From Paraburkholderia oxyphila NBRC 105797 (GTDB lineage Bacteria > Pseudomonadota > Gammaproteobacteria > Burkholderiales > Burkholderiaceae): DNA of 64,000 nt. Position 1 is the stretch's first letter. The number at the start of each line of letters is the position of its first letter. Made by a program: the position numbers and the translations under genes. The stretch is taken from positions 62,001 to 126,000 of the forward strand of contig NZ_BAYD01000005.1 of assembly GCF_000685075.1 (NCBI RefSeq). Direction: 5' to 3'. The notes under the pieces are model-generated. The model worked only from the letters and a program-made list of their open reading frames with translations, was not told the origin of the DNA and searched no databases. Of this stretch, positions 8,587 to 16,740 are shown piece after piece.

Positions 8587-10248
8587 TCACGAAATGCGTG
8601 CACCAGACGCGCCTTCCGCCGCCTTGCCCGCTACGGCTTCGTCGCGCCAGTGGAGCTTGTCGCGCAGGTCGTCGACGAGCGCGCCCAGCTCGCGCAGCTC
8701 GGCAACCGAGCCGAACACGAGAAAGTCAGGACGACTGATGTAAGCCTGCATCCCATACGCGTCCATGAACGCGCGCTGATCGCCGTCGAGATCGACGATG
8801 GCGTCGCGTGCGGCCGCATCGTCCGAGAGCACCGCGAAGCGGCAACCGAGCTGCTCGAGGAAGGCGAGCTGGCGCGCGTCGAGATGGTGCGCTGGATGCT
8901 CGCGCGCGACGAGCTGGAACCCGTAGCCGACGACGTCGTCGAGCCGGCCCTCGGCCGCGCCGCGTCGCACGCGCCCCTGCGGTGCGGGGACGCCGGTTGA
9001 CGGCAGCAGCGTGCCGTCCGATTCGCAATGCACGATACCGTGCTCGAGCTTCGGAAACGGGGGCATGGGCGGCACCTTGCCGGCGCGGAAGGCCGCATCG
9101 CGCTCGGCGACCTTGTGCGGATCGTCTTCGTTGACGACCTTGCCGAGGAACAGCGACATTTGCATGATCGCGTTCACGTGCGGCCGGCGTTCGGCGTCGT
9201 AGGTGTCCAGCAAGGCCGGCGACGCGCGCCCGCTCAAGACCAGATCGAGCTTCCACGCGAGGTTGATGCCGTCGCGCATGCCCGAGCAGGCGCCCTGGCC
9301 CATATACGGCATCATCGTATGCGCGGCGTCGCCCGCGAGCAGCACGCGCTGCTCGCGCCAGTGCGAGGCCATGCGGGTTTCGAAGGTGTAGACGACGTGG
9401 CGCAGCATCGTCAGGTCGTCCGGGCCGAGGCCGTAACGCTCCTTGAGCCAGCGCCAGCCGGCGGCTTCCACTTCCCAGTCGGACGTTGCCTCATCGGGCA
9501 GCACGCGCAATTCGAAGCGCGTGCGCTTGGTGCCGATCGGCATGTGCATATACGCGCGCGCCGGGTCGCAGAAGATCGTCGTGCGCGAGTACGCTTCGCC
9601 CAGATCGCGCTTGTTCTCCGAATCGAGGTTCAGCCAGCGCTCGTTATGGCCGAAATCGCTTCGTTCGATGCCGAGCGTGCGGCGCACGAAACTGTTCGCG
9701 CCGTCCGCGCCAATCGCGTACTGGACGTGAAAAGTGCGCGGCGCTTCGGTCCATTGCGCATCCTGCGCGCACCGGCGCGGATGGGCGGACAGCGTGACAC
9801 CGTCGCCGTCCTGCTTGAGCATTTCGACTTCCCAGCCGCGCAGGACCGTGACGCCCTTGTAGCCGCTCGCACGCGCTTCGATCGCGTCTTCGATGTCGGG
9901 CTGATAGATCGAGATGTGGGCGGGGTAGCCGCAGGCGCGGCCCGTCCAGTTCAGTTCGAGCAGCAGATCGCCCTGGGCGTCGCGATAGTGATAGGTATCC
10001 ACGGGCTTCGCGTTGCGCAACGCCTGCTCGACGTGACTGCTCGCCTGCACGATGCGGGCCGTTTCGCCGTCGATGTGCGTGAGGCGCGGAAGACCGTACG
10101 GGGTGGGCCAACGCTCGATGACCACGACCCGGTAGCCGGCACGGCCGAGCATCGAAGCCGCGACGAGCCCGGTCGGACCATAGCCGACCACCGCAACGTC
10201 GTAGTGCTCCGCGGCGTGTTCGCCACCCTGATTCAATTCGGTCGTCAT
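8587..10248 (-). CDS. FAD-dependent aromatic hydroxylase (MhpA/resorcinol hydroxylase-like)
   Basis: 553 residues. All three motifs of class A flavoprotein monooxygenases are present: the GxGxxG motif in VVGYGPTGLVAASMLGRAGY (residues about 15-34), the DG motif in YAIGADGANSFVRRTLG, and the GD motif in RVLLAGDAAHTMMPYMGQGA followed by RDGINLAWKLD. The family inserts one oxygen ortho or para to a phenolic OH using NAD(P)H. The closest type by eye is 3-(3-hydroxyphenyl)propionate hydroxylase. With hydroxyquinol dioxygenase and maleylacetate reductase in the same operon, the expected product is hydroxyquinol, so the substrate is most likely a resorcinol or a related dihydroxybenzene. Confidence 0.9.
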   Translation of the reverse strand: MTTELNQGGEHAAEHYDVAVVGYGPTGLVAASMLGRAGYRVVVIERWPTPYGLPRLTHIDGETARIVQASSHVEQALRNAKPVDTYHYRDAQGDLLLELNWTGRACGYPAHISIYQPDIEDAIEARASGYKGVTVLRGWEVEMLKQDGDGVTLSAHPRRCAQDAQWTEAPRTFHVQYAIGADGANSFVRRTLGIERSDFGHNERWLNLDSENKRDLGEAYSRTTIFCDPARAYMHMPIGTKRTRFELRVLPDEATSDWEVEAAGWRWLKERYGLGPDDLTMLRHVVYTFETRMASHWREQRVLLAGDAAHTMMPYMGQGACSGMRDGINLAWKLDLVLSGRASPALLDTYDAERRPHVNAIMQMSLFLGKVVNEDDPHKVAERDAAFRAGKVPPMPPFPKLEHGIVHCESDGTLLPSTGVPAPQGRVRRGAAEGRLDDVVGYGFQLVAREHPAHHLDARQLAFLEQLGCRFAVLSDDAAARDAIVDLDGDQRAFMDAYGMQAYISRPDFLVFGSVAELRELGALVDDLRDKLHWRDEAVAGKAAEGASGARIS

Positions 10249-10280
10249 GCTGTGTCTCCTGGTTGATCCTGGTTATTCTC

Positions 10281-10302
10281 GCCCTGCTTGTTGCAGCAGG
10301 GC
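10281..10302 (-). other. Intercistronic hairpin between maleylacetate reductase and hydroxylase genes
   Basis: GCCCTGCT and AGCAGGGC form a perfect 8-bp stem around a 6-base loop in the 79-bp gap between the two genes. No T-run follows on the minus strand, so it is more likely an mRNA processing or stabilising structure, or a weak attenuator, than a terminator. Confidence 0.5.
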
Positions 10303-10327
10303 GGCATTTCAATCGTTCAATGGTTCT

Positions 10328-11401
10328 TCAACGCGTGGCAGGCGGCACGCCGTCGAACGCGTCCTGCAGCAGCGCGCGCAGTGCCTGCCGCTCGATCGGC
10401 CTTGGGTTCCAGTACGGATTCGCGGCGGCGATGTCGGCGGCGCGGTCGAGGTCGGCTTCGTTCATGCCGAGTGTCTTCAGCGCGAGCGGGGCGCCGTTCT
10501 CGCGCGCGAGCTCGTAGAGGCCGCGCGCGGCGTCATCCGTGCCGATTGCGCGGGCGATGCGGCGCATCGCATCGGGTGCATGGGCGGCGTTGCAGGCGAG
10601 CGCGTGCGGCAGCACGACGGTGTGCGTCTGCGCGTGCGGGAGATTGAAGCTGCCGCCGAGCGTGTGGCACAGCTTGTGATGCAGCGCCATGCCAACGTTG
10701 CCGAGAACCATGCCGCACAGCCAGGCGCCATACAGCGCGTCGCTGCGCGCGGCGAGATCCGCCGCGTCGCGCCGCACACCCGGCAGGCCCTGCGCGAGCG
10801 CGCGTATGCCTTCTTCGGCGATCAGGCTCATTACCGGGTTGGCGTCGTTCGCGTAGAGCCCCTCGGCCGCGTGGGCGATGGCGTTGATGCCGCTCGTCAC
10901 CGACAAATCGACGGGCAGTGTGAGCGTCAGCTCGGGATCGTAGATCACCGTCTTCGGCAATACTCGCGCGTCGGTGCCGGTGCGCTTGAGGCCCGCTTCG
11001 GTGATGCCGTAGATCGGCGTCATCTCGCTGCCGGCATAGGTGGTGGGGATCGCGAGTATGGGCAGGCTGCTTTCGAGCGCGATCGCCTTGCCGAGCCCGA
11101 CTGTGGAGCCGCCGCCCACGGCAATCGCGCAATCGGCGCCGCAGCTTTTGGCGAACGCGAGCGCGTCGCGTGCCACCTCGACCGGCACGTGCATCGTGGC
11201 GCGATCGTAGATCCCGGCGGCGCGGGTCCCGAGGCGCCCGGCGATGGTTTGCGCGAGTGCGCGTTGCTCCGGTGTACTGAGCACCAGCGCGCGCTTCGCG
11301 CCCAGCTCGAGGACCTCGCGCTCGAGATGGCGCAGGCTGCCCGCCCCGAAGATCACGCGTGCGGGACGCACCTTGTAAATGAATTCCATGCTGGCTTGCA
11401 T
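10328..11401 (-). CDS. Maleylacetate reductase (iron-containing alcohol dehydrogenase family)
   Basis: 357 residues from the ATG at 11401, which has GGAG five bases upstream; the overlapping GTG at 11404 sits too close to it. The protein has the family pattern: FGAGSLRHLEREVLELGAKRALVLS at the N terminus, the nucleotide-binding AVGGGSTVGLGKAIAL, IPTTYAGSEMTPIYGIT, and metal or catalytic histidines in MALHHKLCHTLGG and LPHAQTHTVVLPHALACN. It reduces maleylacetate to 3-oxoadipate with NAD(P)H. It follows the hydroxyquinol dioxygenase gene with only a tiny ORF between them, as expected for the lower hydroxyquinol pathway. Confidence 0.94.
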   Translation of the reverse strand: MQASMEFIYKVRPARVIFGAGSLRHLEREVLELGAKRALVLSTPEQRALAQTIAGRLGTRAAGIYDRATMHVPVEVARDALAFAKSCGADCAIAVGGGSTVGLGKAIALESSLPILAIPTTYAGSEMTPIYGITEAGLKRTGTDARVLPKTVIYDPELTLTLPVDLSVTSGINAIAHAAEGLYANDANPVMSLIAEEGIRALAQGLPGVRRDAADLAARSDALYGAWLCGMVLGNVGMALHHKLCHTLGGSFNLPHAQTHTVVLPHALACNAAHAPDAMRRIARAIGTDDAARGLYELARENGAPLALKTLGMNEADLDRAADIAAANPYWNPRPIERQALRALLQDAFDGVPPATR

Positions 11402-11411
11402 CACTTCTCCA

Positions 11412-11465
11412 TTACGCCACGACTTTCTTGTCCGATACCTTCCACATGACGATGTGGCGGCTCAT
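11412..11465 (-). pseudogene. 17-residue remnant of a Dabb-domain gene
   Basis: The ATG overlaps the stop of the hydroxyquinol dioxygenase gene (ATGA), and the frame reads MSRHIVMWKVSDKKVVA then stop. The opening RHIVMWKV is characteristic of the first beta strand of stress-responsive Dabb-domain proteins, which normally run to about 100 residues. Only the start survives. It lies between dioxygenase and maleylacetate reductase genes, so an internal deletion that kept the operon intact is likely. Too short for homology to be certain; the peptide may still be translated through coupling. Confidence 0.5.
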
Positions 11466-12346
11466 CTCCCCGGCCCCTTCGGGTTCAGCACGAAGTCGTA
11501 ATCGAGCGTGTAAAACGGCACGTCCATCTGCGAGCCATCGGGCGCCGTGCCCGGGGGGTGCTGGATCCACTCTGCCACCAGCGTCGAACGTACGCCGAAT
11601 ACCGCATCGGAGTCGAGATAGCGGTCGCCGTCGCGGAACACGTGGGTGATCAGCGTTTCGTAGCCCGGCGCCTCGATCATGAAATGCAGGTGCGCGGGCC
11701 GCCACGGATGCCGGCCGAGCGCGTCCAGCAGCGCGCCGACTGGACCGTCGTGCGGAATCGGATACGGCTCGGCGAGTATCGAGCGGAACGCGAAGCGTCC
11801 GTTGGCGTCGGTGCGCAGCTTGCCGCGTGCGCGATGCGCGTGGGTGCCGTCGTCTTCGGGCGCCAACTGCACGTCGTAGTGGCCGTCTTCATCGGCTTGC
11901 CAGACTTCGAGCTGGGCGTTGGCGATGGCCTCGCCATCGAGCGCGCGCACATATCCGCTGACAAAACAAGGCTCGCCGCGCGCACCGTTCGCGATGTCGT
12001 CGAACTGCGCGTACTCGGGGCTTCCCTCTACATAGAAAGGGCCGAATACCGTTGCCTCGGTGCAGCCCACCGGCTTCGCGTGATTCTGCGCGGTGACCAG
12101 CGTCGAAAGGCCCAGCACGTCCGAGAGCAGGATGAACTCCTGGCGCTTGTCGTCGGTGATATGGCCCACGGCGGTCAGGAACGCGATCGCCGCCTGCCAT
12201 TCGGCTTCGGTCAGCTTGGTCTCGCGGGCGAACGAATGGAGGTGCTGGACGAGGCTCGTCATTACGGTCCGCAGCCGTGAGTCGCCACATCCGCCCAGCG
12301 ACGCGATGACCGCCTGGGTGATCGTGTCCTCGTTGAGGTTGCGCAT
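11462..12346 (-). CDS. Hydroxyquinol 1,2-dioxygenase (intradiol ring cleavage)
   Basis: 294 residues from the ATG at 12346, with GGAGA ten bases upstream; an upstream in-frame extension to 12496 crosses the divergent promoter and was discarded. The non-haem Fe(III) ligands of intradiol dioxygenases are visible: Tyr157 (DGHYDVQ), Tyr195 (EPYPIPHDGPVG), His219 and His221 (RPAHLHFM). The N-terminal about 100 residues form the helical dimerisation domain of catechol/hydroxyquinol dioxygenases. The enzyme opens hydroxyquinol to maleylacetate, fitting the adjacent reductase. First gene of a five-gene minus-strand operon divergent from a LysR gene. Chlorocatechol or catechol dioxygenase is less likely, given maleylacetate reductase and no cycloisomerase. 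Confidence 0.92.
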   Translation of the reverse strand: MRNLNEDTITQAVIASLGGCGDSRLRTVMTSLVQHLHSFARETKLTEAEWQAAIAFLTAVGHITDDKRQEFILLSDVLGLSTLVTAQNHAKPVGCTEATVFGPFYVEGSPEYAQFDDIANGARGEPCFVSGYVRALDGEAIANAQLEVWQADEDGHYDVQLAPEDDGTHAHRARGKLRTDANGRFAFRSILAEPYPIPHDGPVGALLDALGRHPWRPAHLHFMIEAPGYETLITHVFRDGDRYLDSDAVFGVRSTLVAEWIQHPPGTAPDGSQMDVPFYTLDYDFVLNPKGPGR

Positions 12347-12394
12347 TTCGGTTGTCTCCGGGTGTTGTTTCGTGGGTGGTTGCGGTAAGATTAA

Positions 12395-12412
12395 TTCCGT
12401 CTTTCGTCGGAA
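12395..12412. promoter_or_regulatory. Candidate LysR-type binding site (TTCCG-N8-CGGAA)
   Basis: An inverted repeat TTCCG / CGGAA spaced by eight bases lies about 50 bp upstream of the dioxygenase start and 52 bp upstream of the lysR start. Its size and place fit a LysR-type operator controlling both divergent units. Confidence 0.5.
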
Positions 12413-12436
12413 AAAAGACGCGTTTTTGAAGTTTTG

Positions 12437-12455
12437 TTCTCCGCTGAGCGGAGAA
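12437..12455. promoter_or_regulatory. Perfect 19-bp palindrome before lysR start
   Basis: TTCTCCGC-TGA-GCGGAGAA is a perfect palindrome ending ten bases before the lysR ATG. It may be a second operator for autoregulation or, in the lysR mRNA, a hairpin next to the ribosome site. It shares the TCCG/CGGA core with the repeat at 12395-12412. Confidence 0.5.
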
Positions 12456-12464
12456 ATCGAGTTT

Positions 12465-13388
12465 ATGGACAAGTGGACCCAGATCGAGTTTTTCATTCAG
12501 GTGGCCGAGCTTGGCAGCCTCTCGAAGGCCGCCGAGCGCCTCGGCATGTCCAGCGCCGCGGCTAGCCGCTGCCTGAATGCACTGGAGGATCGCCTGAGCG
12601 CGCGGCTCGTGGAGCGCACCACGCGGCGCCTTTGGCTGACCGATGCCGGCCACGAGTATCACCGGCGTTGCGTCGCCATCATGGGCGAGATGGCCGAGGC
12701 GGACGCCGCCGTCAACGAAGCGTCCGTCAATCCGACCGGCACGCTGCGGGTGACGGCCTCGGTCTCGTTCGCGTCGATTTATATTGCCCCCGCGCTGCCC
12801 GAATTTCACAAGCGCTATCCGAACCTCAACGTGCAGATCGTTGCGGCGAACCGCTACCCCGATTTCATCGAGGCCGGCATCGACGTGGCGATCCGCACCC
12901 GCGAGTACGAAGCGGATTCCAGCATCACGGTGCGCAAGCTCGCCGAGACGCGGCGGGTGCTGGCGGCGTCACCGGGCTACCTGGCGAGGCGCGGCACGCC
13001 CGCGACGCCGGATGCGCTCTGCGAGCACGATCTGCTCGTGTACAACCTCGCCAACGATCCGTACATGCTCCATTTCCGGCGCGGGGAACAGACGGAATCG
13101 GTTGCCATCAAGAGCCTGCTCGACGCGAACGAGGGGCAAGTGATCCGCGCGGCCGCGCTCGGCGGCCTCGGCATCCTGATCCAGCCGCTCTACATCATTC
13201 ATGACGACATCGTCGCGGGCAGGCTCGTTCCCGTTCTGTCCGAGTGGCTGCTGCCGGCGCTCACCATCAATATCGCGTACCAGTGCCGCCGACATCAGCC
13301 GGCGAAGATCCGCGCGTTCACCGACTTTCTGGTCGAGCGTTTCGAGCAGCTAGGGCTGCCGCGCAAATTGAGTGAGATCGCGCCATAA
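12465..13388 (+). CDS. LysR family transcriptional regulator of the hydroxyquinol operon
   Basis: 307 residues from the ATG at 12465; longer readings extend into the divergent promoter and the dioxygenase gene. The N-terminal winged helix-turn-helix is clear: FIQVAELGSLSKAAERLGMS followed by SRCLNALEDRLSARLVERTTRRLWLTDAG. The rest is a PBP2-like effector domain (FASIYIAPALPEFHKRYPNLNVQIVAANRYPDFIEAGIDVAIR). It belongs to the CrgA/DsdC-like broad class by eye. Divergent position makes it the likely activator of the hydroxyquinol genes, probably responding to the ring substrate or maleylacetate. Confidence 0.93.
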   Translation: MDKWTQIEFFIQVAELGSLSKAAERLGMSSAAASRCLNALEDRLSARLVERTTRRLWLTDAGHEYHRRCVAIMGEMAEADAAVNEASVNPTGTLRVTASVSFASIYIAPALPEFHKRYPNLNVQIVAANRYPDFIEAGIDVAIRTREYEADSSITVRKLAETRRVLAASPGYLARRGTPATPDALCEHDLLVYNLANDPYMLHFRRGEQTESVAIKSLLDANEGQVIRAAALGGLGILIQPLYIIHDDIVAGRLVPVLSEWLLPALTINIAYQCRRHQPAKIRAFTDFLVERFEQLGLPRKLSEIAP

Positions 13389-13716
13389 CGGCGCGCAGGC
13401 GGGCATTCCGCGCATCGTGCATTGATCGGATGAGTCATCTCGCGCGATAAGATTCGGAATGCAAATCAAATTGCATCATCGCGCCGCCACGGGCGACATC
13501 TGAGTCGTACGTAAGCCCCACCCGGAATGCGTCGCAGCAGATTCCTCCTCCGCACGAAGAACTCTTCTTCCCACCAGGTCTTTTTCGCCGGCGGCGCTCG
13601 CTCTACATTGCGTCTGCCTCGACCGCGCTCACTCGCGCATCGACGCAATGGGTTCGCCGGACATCGGCAGACCGTCACATCTATCAGAACCAACGACTAG
13701 ACGGCTTGGAGACGCA
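13389..13716. other. Non-coding gap between lysR and metA-like gene
   Basis: 328 bp without a supported gene. Short open frames here are not backed by ribosome sites. The metA-like promoter should lie in the right half, but no convincing hexamer pair, operator or gene fragment was seen. Confidence 0.6.
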
Positions 13717-14625
13717 ATGACTTCCTTCTTCACGCGCTTGATCAGCGCGGGCTTGATCGCGTGCGCAATCGCGGTTCCGGCACGAGCGACCGAGAACGGC
13801 CAGATCAGCTACCCCTTTGGCGTCAATACCGTGCTCAATGGACTGCTGCCGCCGCCCGGCAATACGCAGTACTTCAATTATTCGGAATACTATTCGGCGA
13901 ACAAATTTGCCGGCGGTAATGGCAGCAACGCCGTGCCTGGCTTCCATTTGAGCGTCGTGGCGGAAGTGCCTCGGGTCGTGCACACGTGGGGCGAGACCTT
14001 AGGACCCTTTACGATATCGAGCAGCGCGATCGTGCCGCTCCTGCACCTGCATCTCTCCACGCCGGGCGGCACCGGCAACCGGACGTCGCTCGGCGACGTG
14101 ATTCTCGAGCCGCTGATGCTGGGTTACGCCAATCAGTCGAAGACCTTGTTCGCGTTCGTTTCGCCATCGTTCGCCGTGCCGAGCGGCGCTTATTCAGTCA
14201 ACCGGATTGCCAATACCGGACTGAACACTTACGCGTTCCTGCCTTATATGAGCGTGACGTGGTTTCCGCATCCCGATTGGGAAATCTCGACGACCACGTT
14301 GCTGGAAATGAACTCGCCGAACCACGCGACGCAATATCATTCGGGTGCGGTAGCGGTGCTCGATTACCTGATCGGCTATTCAGTCAACTCGCGCTTCCAG
14401 CTCGGCGTGCAAGGCACGTTCCTCAAGCAGTTCACGGACGACACGCAAAACGGCGTCAAGGTTGGCGCCGACGGCTTCCGCGGCCAGGCTGTCGCGATCG
14501 GGCCGCAATTGCGCTATATGTGGGGGCCGGCGTCGGGGATCGTCATCAAGTACCAGCGCGAATTCGCCGTGCGCAATCGCCCGGAGGGCAACAAGCTCTG
14601 GGTTCAGTTCAGCTTCCCGGTGTAG
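13717..14625 (+). CDS. MetA-pathway phenol degradation-like outer-membrane protein
   Basis: 302 residues from the ATG at 13717. A signal peptide is evident at residues 1-24 (TRLISAGLIACAIAVPARA). The mature part is rich in aromatic, alternating strands (NTQYFNYSEYYSANKFAGGNG, WFPHPDWEISTTTLLEMNSP, LDYLIGYSVNSRFQLGVQGTFLKQFTDD, PQLRYMWGPASGIVIKYQRE), and ends in a strand finishing with F-P-V, as expected for a beta-barrel. The family (SphA/MetA-like) is usually found beside aromatic catabolic operons and is thought to aid entry of hydrophobic substrates. It follows lysR on the plus strand, so it probably serves the hydroxyquinol pathway. Confidence 0.85.
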   Translation: MTSFFTRLISAGLIACAIAVPARATENGQISYPFGVNTVLNGLLPPPGNTQYFNYSEYYSANKFAGGNGSNAVPGFHLSVVAEVPRVVHTWGETLGPFTISSSAIVPLLHLHLSTPGGTGNRTSLGDVILEPLMLGYANQSKTLFAFVSPSFAVPSGAYSVNRIANTGLNTYAFLPYMSVTWFPHPDWEISTTTLLEMNSPNHATQYHSGAVAVLDYLIGYSVNSRFQLGVQGTFLKQFTDDTQNGVKVGADGFRGQAVAIGPQLRYMWGPASGIVIKYQREFAVRNRPEGNKLWVQFSFPV

Positions 14626-14644
14626 ACGGGGGAGCATGCCTGTC

Positions 14645-15583
14645 TCAGGCTTGAATGGCCATGCCCCGGTTTTGCAGCGCTTGCCGATACGTATTGGGCG
14701 CGGCGCCGAACGCATCGCGAAAGCGATGGCTGAAGTGGCTGGCATTCGCATAGCCGCACGCCGCCGCAATGTGGGCGAGCGGCAGGGCGCTGGTGCGCAA
14801 CAGCATGCGCGCCCGTTCGAGCCGCTGGGCGGCAATCCACGCATGCGGCGGCAGTCCGAACGACGTGCGGAACATGCGCGCGAGGTGGTACTCGGAGAGG
14901 CAGGCGACCTCGGCCAGCGCACCCAGCGTCAAGGGCTCGCCGAGATGGGCGTCGATGTAGTCGCGCAACCGCCGCCGCGTGGCTACCGAAAGGCCGCCCT
15001 TGAGGGCTGCACCGGGGCGGCGTACGCCCTGGCTGCGCAGCAGCAGGCTCAGCACTTCGTGGGCGGTCTCGTTGCTGCGCAACAGGCCTTCAGGATTGGC
15101 CCAGTCTTCGTTGGCGAGCGTCTGGCAAAGCGCGGCGATGCGCTCGTCCTCGAAATACGTGCGGTCGGCCAGCGTGAGCCCGCGCGGTTCCTGGTCGAGC
15201 TCGCGCACGGCGCGCTGCGTGAAGTGCTCGGGCAGGAAATAGAGGTGCATGAAATGCATGTGCCCGCGCACCCACCAGCGCGATTCATGATCGCCGGGTA
15301 GCGCGCAGAGCCGGCTTGGCGCGCCGTAAATGCCCGGCAGCTTCTGCCGCTCCGTGCGGTAGCCGCCGTCGAGATAGCACGAGAGCGTGTGATGACCCGG
15401 CTGATCGTAGACGGTCTCGGCCTCGCGCGTCTCGCGTGTCCAGACGGCCGCCGCGAGCTGATCGCCAAGCCAGGTAAAGCGCTCCAGCGTCGCGTTGGCG
15501 GCGCTCAGCGTGCGGCACACCGAATGCAGCCCGAACGGCGTGTTGGCGAGGTCGAGCGCGGCGGGAGACTCCAGGGCGTCCAT
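14645..15583 (-). CDS. AraC family transcriptional regulator
   Basis: 312 residues from the ATG at 15583; the open frame extends 50 codons further but into the divergent EamA promoter. The N-terminal half is a cupin-like sensor (TVYDQPGHHTLSCYLDGG, then HMHFMHLYFLPEHF). The C-terminal AraC domain has two helix-turn-helix units: LTLGALAEVACLSEYHLARM and LAHIAAACGYANASHFSHRF with a closing FGAAPNTYRQA. Its divergent neighbour encodes an EamA exporter, its likely target. Confidence 0.9.
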   Translation of the reverse strand: MDALESPAALDLANTPFGLHSVCRTLSAANATLERFTWLGDQLAAAVWTRETREAETVYDQPGHHTLSCYLDGGYRTERQKLPGIYGAPSRLCALPGDHESRWWVRGHMHFMHLYFLPEHFTQRAVRELDQEPRGLTLADRTYFEDERIAALCQTLANEDWANPEGLLRSNETAHEVLSLLLRSQGVRRPGAALKGGLSVATRRRLRDYIDAHLGEPLTLGALAEVACLSEYHLARMFRTSFGLPPHAWIAAQRLERARMLLRTSALPLAHIAAACGYANASHFSHRFRDAFGAAPNTYRQALQNRGMAIQA

Positions 15584-15755
15584 GGTTCGGAGAGCGGGCA
15601 GACGGGCGGTGGTGAAAAGGGGAGGCTGGGTGGTCACAGTATACGCGTTGGCCCCGACCGGCGAGGGCCGCTGCCAAGAAATGCGCAATCCTGGACAAGT
15701 GGATGCCGCCGCCGCGCGCCATAGTGGAAGCATCGACTATCGGCCATCTCCAGCC
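15584..15755. promoter_or_regulatory. Divergent promoter region, AraC / EamA transporter
   Basis: 172 bp between divergent starts. A gtatac palindrome occurs near 15639. No clear hexamers or operator could be fixed by eye. Confidence 0.4.
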
Positions 15756-16655
15756 ATGAATCTCTTTCTTTACGCGCTCACCGTGCTGATCTGGGGCACC
15801 ACCTGGATTGCTATCAAGTGGCAGCTCGGCGTCGTGCCTGCGCCCGTTTCCATCGCCTGGCGCTTTGGGATCGCGGCGCTCCTGATGTTCGCGCTGCTGG
15901 GCCTCATGCGCCGGCCCGTCTGGCCGCCGCGGGCGGCATGGCGCTATCTCGTGGCCCAGGGGCTGGCGCTTTTCTGCCTCAATTTCCTGTGCTTTTACTA
16001 CGCCGAGAACATCGTGCCGAGCGGGCTCGTTGCCGTGGTGTTCTCGACCGCGCCGCTGCTCAACTCGATCAACGGGCGTCTCTTCATGGGCCGGCCGCTG
16101 CAGGGCACGGCGGTGGGCGGGGCCGTGCTGGGCCTCATCGGCATCGTGTGCCTGTTCCTCCAGCAGATGGCCGGCCATATCGGCGATCAGACCGTCTGGG
16201 TCGGGCTTGCCGTGGCGTTTCTCGGCACCCAGTGTTTCTCGGTCGGTAATCTGCTCTCGAGCCGCATGCAATCGATGGGGCTGCACCCGCTCGTCACGAA
16301 TGGCTGGGCCATGCTGATCGGCACGGCGGTGCTGCTGGCCGGCAGTGCGCTGGCCGGCCTGCCGTTCAGGATCGAGATGGATGCGCGCTACCTCGGGGCG
16401 CTGGCCTGGCTCGCGGTGGCGGGCTCGGTGGTGGGCTTCACGGCGTATCTGATGCTGGTTGGGCGCATCGGTCCCGAGCGGGCCGCCTATTGCACGGTCT
16501 TGTTCCCGATCGTGGCGCTCGCGGTATCGACGGTATTCGAGGGCTACCGCTGGTCGTGGCTGACTGTGGTGGGCCTGTTGCTGGTGCTCTCGGGCAATCT
16601 CGTCGCTTTCGATCTCACGCGGCGAGTGTTCGTGCGCCGCGCGTCTGCAGCCTGA
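15756..16655 (+). CDS. EamA/DMT superfamily transporter
   Basis: 299 residues from the ATG at 15756. About ten hydrophobic helices are arranged as two EamA repeats of five; the first opens with YALTVLIWGTTWIAIKWQLG, typical of RhaT/YdcZ-like drug/metabolite transporters, and the second repeat contains GFTAYLMLVGRIGPERAAY. Inner-membrane exporter of amino acids or other small metabolites. Single gene, divergent from an AraC regulator. Substrate unknown. Confidence 0.9.
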   Translation: MNLFLYALTVLIWGTTWIAIKWQLGVVPAPVSIAWRFGIAALLMFALLGLMRRPVWPPRAAWRYLVAQGLALFCLNFLCFYYAENIVPSGLVAVVFSTAPLLNSINGRLFMGRPLQGTAVGGAVLGLIGIVCLFLQQMAGHIGDQTVWVGLAVAFLGTQCFSVGNLLSSRMQSMGLHPLVTNGWAMLIGTAVLLAGSALAGLPFRIEMDARYLGALAWLAVAGSVVGFTAYLMLVGRIGPERAAYCTVLFPIVALAVSTVFEGYRWSWLTVVGLLLVLSGNLVAFDLTRRVFVRRASAA

Positions 16656-16740
16656 GCATTCGCGCGTGCTGAGTGCTTCGTTTGTACGAGCACGCGATGG
16701 TCATGGTCACGTACTGTGGCGAACCGCGTGAACGCTGTGT

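Noticed and set aside
13466..13693. 75-codon minus-strand frame in the lysR/metA-like gap
   Set aside because: Arg-rich composition, no ribosome site and no family resemblance.
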